A stretch of 10,635 nt of DNA, taken from positions 1 to 10,635 of the forward strand of contig JBAZOJ010000127.1 of NCBI GenBank assembly GCA_041648755.1, read 5' to 3'. This DNA comes from JBAZOJ01 sp041648755 (GTDB lineage Bacteria > Planctomycetota > B143-G9). Position numbers and translations under genes: made by a program. Below, one piece after another: positions 7,901-10,635 of the stretch. Numbering within the stretch: position 1 is the first letter of the stretch; every line of letters begins with the position of its first letter. A model generated the notes under the pieces. The model was given only the letters and a program-made list of their open reading frames with translations. It was not told the origin of the DNA and did not search any database.

Positions 7901-9149
7901 ACTCACAATGAAGGAAAAGGACAAGGGCAAGGCAGAGGTCAGCGACTCGATCGCAATCCTCGTGTGTCCGTTCATTGCGCTGTCGAGTTCGCAAGGCGTC
8001 TTTGGGAACCTATCCACGAGCATCGTCGTGCCGAGTGGGGCGGCTCTGCACGATGCGGTCTCGGAGGCATATGGAAATCCATCAGAACCCTCACAGCAGG
8101 GGATATTTCCGAGAGACAGTTTCATGGCGGGATGCCAATATGCGCTGTCCTGCAATCCGGAACAGACCGCGCCAACTGCCAATGACAGGCCTGTGACACT
8201 GTGTCTTAGGAAGGTTGGCGGCAAGCCCGAGATTACCCGGCTTGGCATGAATTACTTCGAATATACCCCCCCCAGCGCCATCGTTGATCTGGAGGATCCA
8301 GGGCCCCTCAACTTGGGGGGCGCTCTTGAAGTACTGCCTTCAACCGCCGAAAAGCCTTTTGGCATACTCCTGCTGACCAAGTACGAAGGCCAATCCTCTG
8401 CACTCAAGCCCTTCTTTGTCTTGCAGGTGGTCCAATTCCCAACGGAGATAGATATGTCCGGCCTTCCGGTCCGCCACATCGACGAAGTTGTCTGTGTGTT
8501 CCCCGCGATTGGTGAGCAAGAGCCTAAGATCCTCATTGCAGATATGTCGCTCGATGCCAACCACCCCAACGGGGGGCTAAGACTCCTGAAACAGTGGTTA
8601 ACCGATAACGATGAGGCCACCCCTGGGCCCGCGACTGCCTATCCCCTCGAGTTTGCCGATTCCGCCAAGGTCAATCCCACGTACGGCGACGTGTACAGTA
8701 CATACGTTGAAGTGATTGACGGGGTTGACATTGTGAATTCCAGCCATACTGCGATGGTCAACGCACTGACTTCAATAAGTGGGCTTTCAGTTTTCTCTTC
8801 GTACACCGTGATTAGGGCTCCGGTCCTGTTTGCGGCGCCCTATCACTCGTTGAAAGATGACAAGAACTACCGCTCCAAGTCAGAAAATATTTGCAACTCA
8901 CTGGTCGTGAAGATGGACACAAGCTATCGGCTGTTCGCCCCTCATCTGGGGCTGCCGGGCGACATCAAGTCGGTGTTTGGATTGTACAACAAGAATATAG
9001 TTCTTTGCTTGGATGCCGGCCACTTCACAGAAGTCAGTTGTAAGGAAGGATTCCAATCTACTGCTGGTACTTCTTCCGGCGGCCAGTTGCACTGCCTGTC
9101 TAATTCCTGGAGGGTGCCACTGGACTTTGTCAGCATCTTCGGAGAGTGA
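4926..9149 (+). CDS. Secreted multidomain protein with C-terminal animal-type peptidylarginine deiminase (PAD) domains
   Basis: PAD enzymes convert protein arginine to citrulline with calcium. The 1407-residue product starts at TTG with a signal peptide (about 1-27, APA-G). Residues 40-420 look like several beta-sandwich or Ig-like modules, with no family recognised. Residues 480-826 are cysteine-rich (C482, C484, C497, C516, C565, C580, C747, C751, C764 and others). From about 826 I recognise PAD_M: GDYNRNGIID (830-839), KGIVVLVNRDDDD (865-877), LDCDD (882-886), comparable to DADRDG, GAILLVNCDRD and MDCEDD of human PAD4. The PAD catalytic domain follows: RDSFMAG with Asp1064, ALEVLP (1133-1138), RHIDEV with His1184 and Asp1186, and GGQLHC with Cys1390. 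These match PAD4 Asp350, LEV, His471, Asp473 and Cys645. Asp-to-His spacing is 120 against 121. Family membership is inferred from recalled sequence; activity is untested. It probably forms an operon with the gene at 9159. Confidence 0.82.
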   Translation: MKHHLFAFGLSVHMLLLFVLLTTLAPAGQPPYYQMVQDDPTINGMASFPVLVVTGVTPPAATNGNSARTATILEFSPNQDVVVILQVQNLDQSSIPATSTITATWTATGPAVTAMGSSAAPFSVLVRNAQPPQHNYQPVGSSQSPDGFLTLAANGLTATLTLRYGNLLGGNPPFPAGAKVTVQVTLTCLDTFAPLPQPWVFDPQTESNTYSTMYSLELAATGTLPNVGDFSIVLEPPGGLFLTRWMTRAKIKYNSGDGYSESLPSGGTLTITATPSASVVINGDTASCLFNGINTSYVVTATGTFQGTTRTATGTFTFTNFVGGGPNTPPWQVTAGISILNNWARPCVVAGAESVSYYYDSNVPYPRCCSPEYPLGDGANTRVRFVATGYTVVFSRSGIAFPDVPVAVYPGDAATVGATIAAPSMTLSDLKSTSIAAKLTYSKQWRDDYNPTWQTYPNGNGEISATASDTALRYYTSSTYKCACGLKSAKTGIKYICDHNNTKNRGSQSPDDSVKCDYVTSGEDSNEGFQVEWSVLPSGIHTELVNVTSEPDQPDFAHRIFPDHCTPEWDTHFHSKVMGCHPTATASGGFKFRLFSSQIDEISSTCAETALRVTRIDASVDEETSIFSYSLNEGSEKDVWTPECNWSDTKEGKVIFIEMSPSTYGYLDEEAGTMLSDPREQLIPDELKGGLSFCEVLLSVDFPQALVEDYFRESDKLTSTPQLESTFLSAEQTLDDVYPRKTADWYCEWTCTSYPEGATPRFVCRKTTGENAWAYLELSGEQLQGRSKTIFYADRPGHYTFSCKVHHAGASQPEFTDRIDVCFVRCDLIGDYNRNGIIDKKADDPGGDREAQPVVYFQTGNAKQKGIVVLVNRDDDDLNTVLDCDDSGRTAPTVENKEDDLAPLRIGSNTVKAADIEKVTFILSKPTTDQWPAEPHKRLRLLVQTQTEFSEVIGPGSISDTVEITSRTGIDKIFSKDSRFWLEGLEHGTPVILTMKEKDKGKAEVSDSIAILVCPFIALSSSQGVFGNLSTSIVVPSGAALHDAVSEAYGNPSEPSQQGIFPRDSFMAGCQYALSCNPEQTAPTANDRPVTLCLRKVGGKPEITRLGMNYFEYTPPSAIVDLEDPGPLNLGGALEVLPSTAEKPFGILLLTKYEGQSSALKPFFVLQVVQFPTEIDMSGLPVRHIDEVVCVFPAIGEQEPKILIADMSLDANHPNGGLRLLKQWLTDNDEATPGPATAYPLEFADSAKVNPTYGDVYSTYVEVIDGVDIVNSSHTAMVNALTSISGLSVFSSYTVIRAPVLFAAPYHSLKDDKNYRSKSENICNSLVVKMDTSYRLFAPHLGLPGDIKSVFGLYNKNIVLCLDAGHFTEVSCKEGFQSTAGTSSGGQLHCLSNSWRVPLDFVSIFGE
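8266..8273 (+). repeat. C8 homopolymer inside the PAD catalytic domain
   Basis: Eight consecutive C bases encode part of Thr-Pro-Pro at residues 1114-1116. G6 runs follow at 8315-8320 and 8571-8576. All lie upstream of the catalytic Cys codon (9093-9095). The frame is intact here, but a slip of one base would remove the active site. Confidence 0.9.
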
Positions 9150-9151
9150 GG
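9148..9151 (+). promoter_or_regulatory. Ribosome binding site of the downstream exported protein, overlapping the PAD-like stop
   Basis: GAGG at 9148-9151 shares bases with the TGA stop at 9147-9149 and lies 7 bases before ATG 9159. This arrangement supports co-transcription and probably translational coupling of the two genes. Confidence 0.65.
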
Positions 9152-9158
9152 TCCTCTG

Positions 9159-10635
9159 ATGTACCGAAAACCCGGTCTTCTCGCCCTTTTCATTCTTGCC
9201 GTCTGCTGCATCGCAGACGCGGAAACAAAGCCTCTCATCCTTGATGACTGGATGGACGTGCCCCGGTACATCACCGAGGGAAAGTACCGCCCGATGCTGG
9301 ACAAGGCGAACAGGGCCTACTGTCTGCCTTGGCAGGAGTTGCAGGCACCCGTGCTTCCGAACTCGTATAAAGGGTTTTTCGGAAACGAGCGCCCGGATAT
9401 GTGGCTCGATGTGAAGCCCAATCCTCTGCTTCAGGCTTACTCGGAAGGATACCGGCATTGGACATTGTGCTACTTCCACTATGCGGTCGAGTATCCTTTG
9501 TTTGTCGCGGTGGAGAAGAAGGCGGCCGACTTCACGGAAGCCCTCGTCGACCTTGATGCCGCGAACTTCGCAGGCCCTAAGGCTGCCATCGGCGAGGCCT
9601 TTGCCCCTCCCGCGTTTGCATCCTGGGAGGAGCATCCCATACATGCCGCGCTCGACCAGGCTGCCTCGATCCGCGACGGCCTCCCGCAGAATCTCACCGA
9701 GGATCAGGAACGGGAGGCGCGCTTGTGCTTCGACATCACAGCCTTTGCCATGCTGCTGTGCGACAAGCGGTTATCCGATTCGATGAAGTTCGTGACGGGC
9801 CACCACATGATGCGCTCCATTCTCTCGACCAAGCTCATCCCGCCGAACAAGGCTGAAAGGCTGAGGATACACGAGTCGCTGTGCCGCGACCTGTGGGAGT
9901 ACGCTCAACCGTGGACGGAAGCGCTCGCCGCCGCCGAAGCCTCACGGATTGCCGAGACCTATCACATAATCTGGGGCCCGGCTGGAAGGGACTATCTCGG
10001 GATGCTTATGGAGGCCGGCGAACCGAAGTATCACGGCCAGGTTGTCTTCCAGATGATGAAATCCCACGACACCGGCAATTTCAGCAACGATGATAAGCAG
10101 TTCGCCTATGCGCTTACTCTCCCCTGGCAGCGGCGTGTTGCCGGGGAGCGCTACATCTGGTGCATCCCCGATGAGAAGAAGCCGTTCCTGCAGAGGTACG
10201 CGGAAAACGAGATGCAGCGCAAGGCTCCGACTCTCGATGTGACCGTGAAGCGCTTCGCCGGAAGAGAAACCTATATGAAGGCAGAGCCCTTCTTCGTTGG
10301 CGAAGTGAAGGGAAAGAAAATGGTGCCATGGTTCGAGGCTGACCGCAAGGGCAACTCAGTCACCGTGGTATTGACCCATCCCTTTTTCACCGGTCCCCGA
10401 TTCTTCGCCTCCATGGCGAGCAGAACCTTGGACACCTACCCCTGGTACGACGTTAAGACCGAGGTGAACGAGAGCGCCAGACGCGTGAGCATCGCCGTGT
10501 GCAGCAGGTATTTCCTTACTTACTACGCTTATGTCTATGAAGGCTACTCGTATTATGGTAAGGACAACGTACTCATCGGCAAAGACGCATTCTTCTGCCT
10601 CGATGACCTGTGCTACAATCCCGACGGCCCGGTCC
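9159..10635 (+). CDS. Exported protein of unknown family, 3' end outside window
   Basis: An uninterrupted frame of 492 codons runs from ATG 9159 to the window edge. I do not recognise the family. Residues 1-21 are a good signal peptide (basic YRK, then a hydrophobic core, cleavage likely after ADA). The cysteines at 16-17 do not make a convincing lipobox. The mature part is mixed alpha/beta in character and aromatic-rich. An early segment has many Trp/Tyr (about 85-115), a helical-looking middle covers about 160-270 (with FVTGHHMMRS near 211-220), and a beta-rich later part holds about 350-490. Residues 461-476 contain eight tyrosines in sixteen positions. No transmembrane helix is evident after the signal. 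It starts 9 bases after the PAD-like stop with its ribosome site inside that stop, so the pair is very likely one operon. A role as partner, substrate or modifier of the PAD-like protein is possible but is inference from position alone. Confidence 0.88.
   Translation, partial: MYRKPGLLALFILAVCCIADAETKPLILDDWMDVPRYITEGKYRPMLDKANRAYCLPWQELQAPVLPNSYKGFFGNERPDMWLDVKPNPLLQAYSEGYRHWTLCYFHYAVEYPLFVAVEKKAADFTEALVDLDAANFAGPKAAIGEAFAPPAFASWEEHPIHAALDQAASIRDGLPQNLTEDQEREARLCFDITAFAMLLCDKRLSDSMKFVTGHHMMRSILSTKLIPPNKAERLRIHESLCRDLWEYAQPWTEALAAAEASRIAETYHIIWGPAGRDYLGMLMEAGEPKYHGQVVFQMMKSHDTGNFSNDDKQFAYALTLPWQRRVAGERYIWCIPDEKKPFLQRYAENEMQRKAPTLDVTVKRFAGRETYMKAEPFFVGEVKGKKMVPWFEADRKGNSVTVVLTHPFFTGPRFFASMASRTLDTYPWYDVKTEVNESARRVSIAVCSRYFLTYYAYVYEGYSYYGKDNVLIGKDAFFCLDDLCYNPDGPV

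Noticed and set aside
8898..9644. Reverse-strand frame of 248 codons over the PAD-like 3' end and the next gene
   Set aside because: It overlaps both the catalytic Cys region and the start of the next exported protein, and shows no domain of its own.

Overview
The window comes from a bacterium, probably with a Gram-negative-type envelope. Coding strand use is entirely forward, base composition is moderately GC-rich, and TTG starts appear to be used at least twice. A fused SecD-SecF protein behind tgt and yajC is a layout seen in several phyla, so it does not fix the taxon. The unusually long SecDF and the very large exported proteins would fit a PVC-type or candidate-phylum bacterium, but that is only a guess.

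Positions 1-4639 hold a housekeeping cluster. It contains the 3' end of tgt (queuine/preQ1 tRNA-guanine transglycosylase), yajC overlapping it by 4 bases, a small unrecognised exported protein read from a TTG start, and secDF, a single-chain SecD-SecF protein-export motor. A good intrinsic terminator at 4660-4690 closes the cluster.

Positions 4691-4925 are a non-coding leader with a near-consensus sigma70-type promoter (TTGACA, 16 bp, TACAAT). It drives a second transcription unit of two exported proteins. The first, 1407 residues, carries at its C-terminus what I read as the middle and catalytic domains of the animal-type peptidylarginine deiminase (PAD/PADI) family. The four catalytic positions known from human PAD4 (Asp350, His471, Asp473, Cys645) all appear to be present. 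The roughly 800 residues before this are beta-rich and then cysteine-rich, and I do not recognise them. Nine bases downstream starts a second exported protein of unknown family that runs off the window.

The main point of interest is this apparent secreted, multidomain PAD-like enzyme in a bacterium, translationally close to an unknown exported partner. It would citrullinate or otherwise act on guanidino groups of extracytoplasmic substrates. That is inferred from motif-level similarity recalled without a database search. The upstream cluster supplies SecDF and YajC, which assist the same general export route these two proteins would use, but nothing shows a specific functional link.
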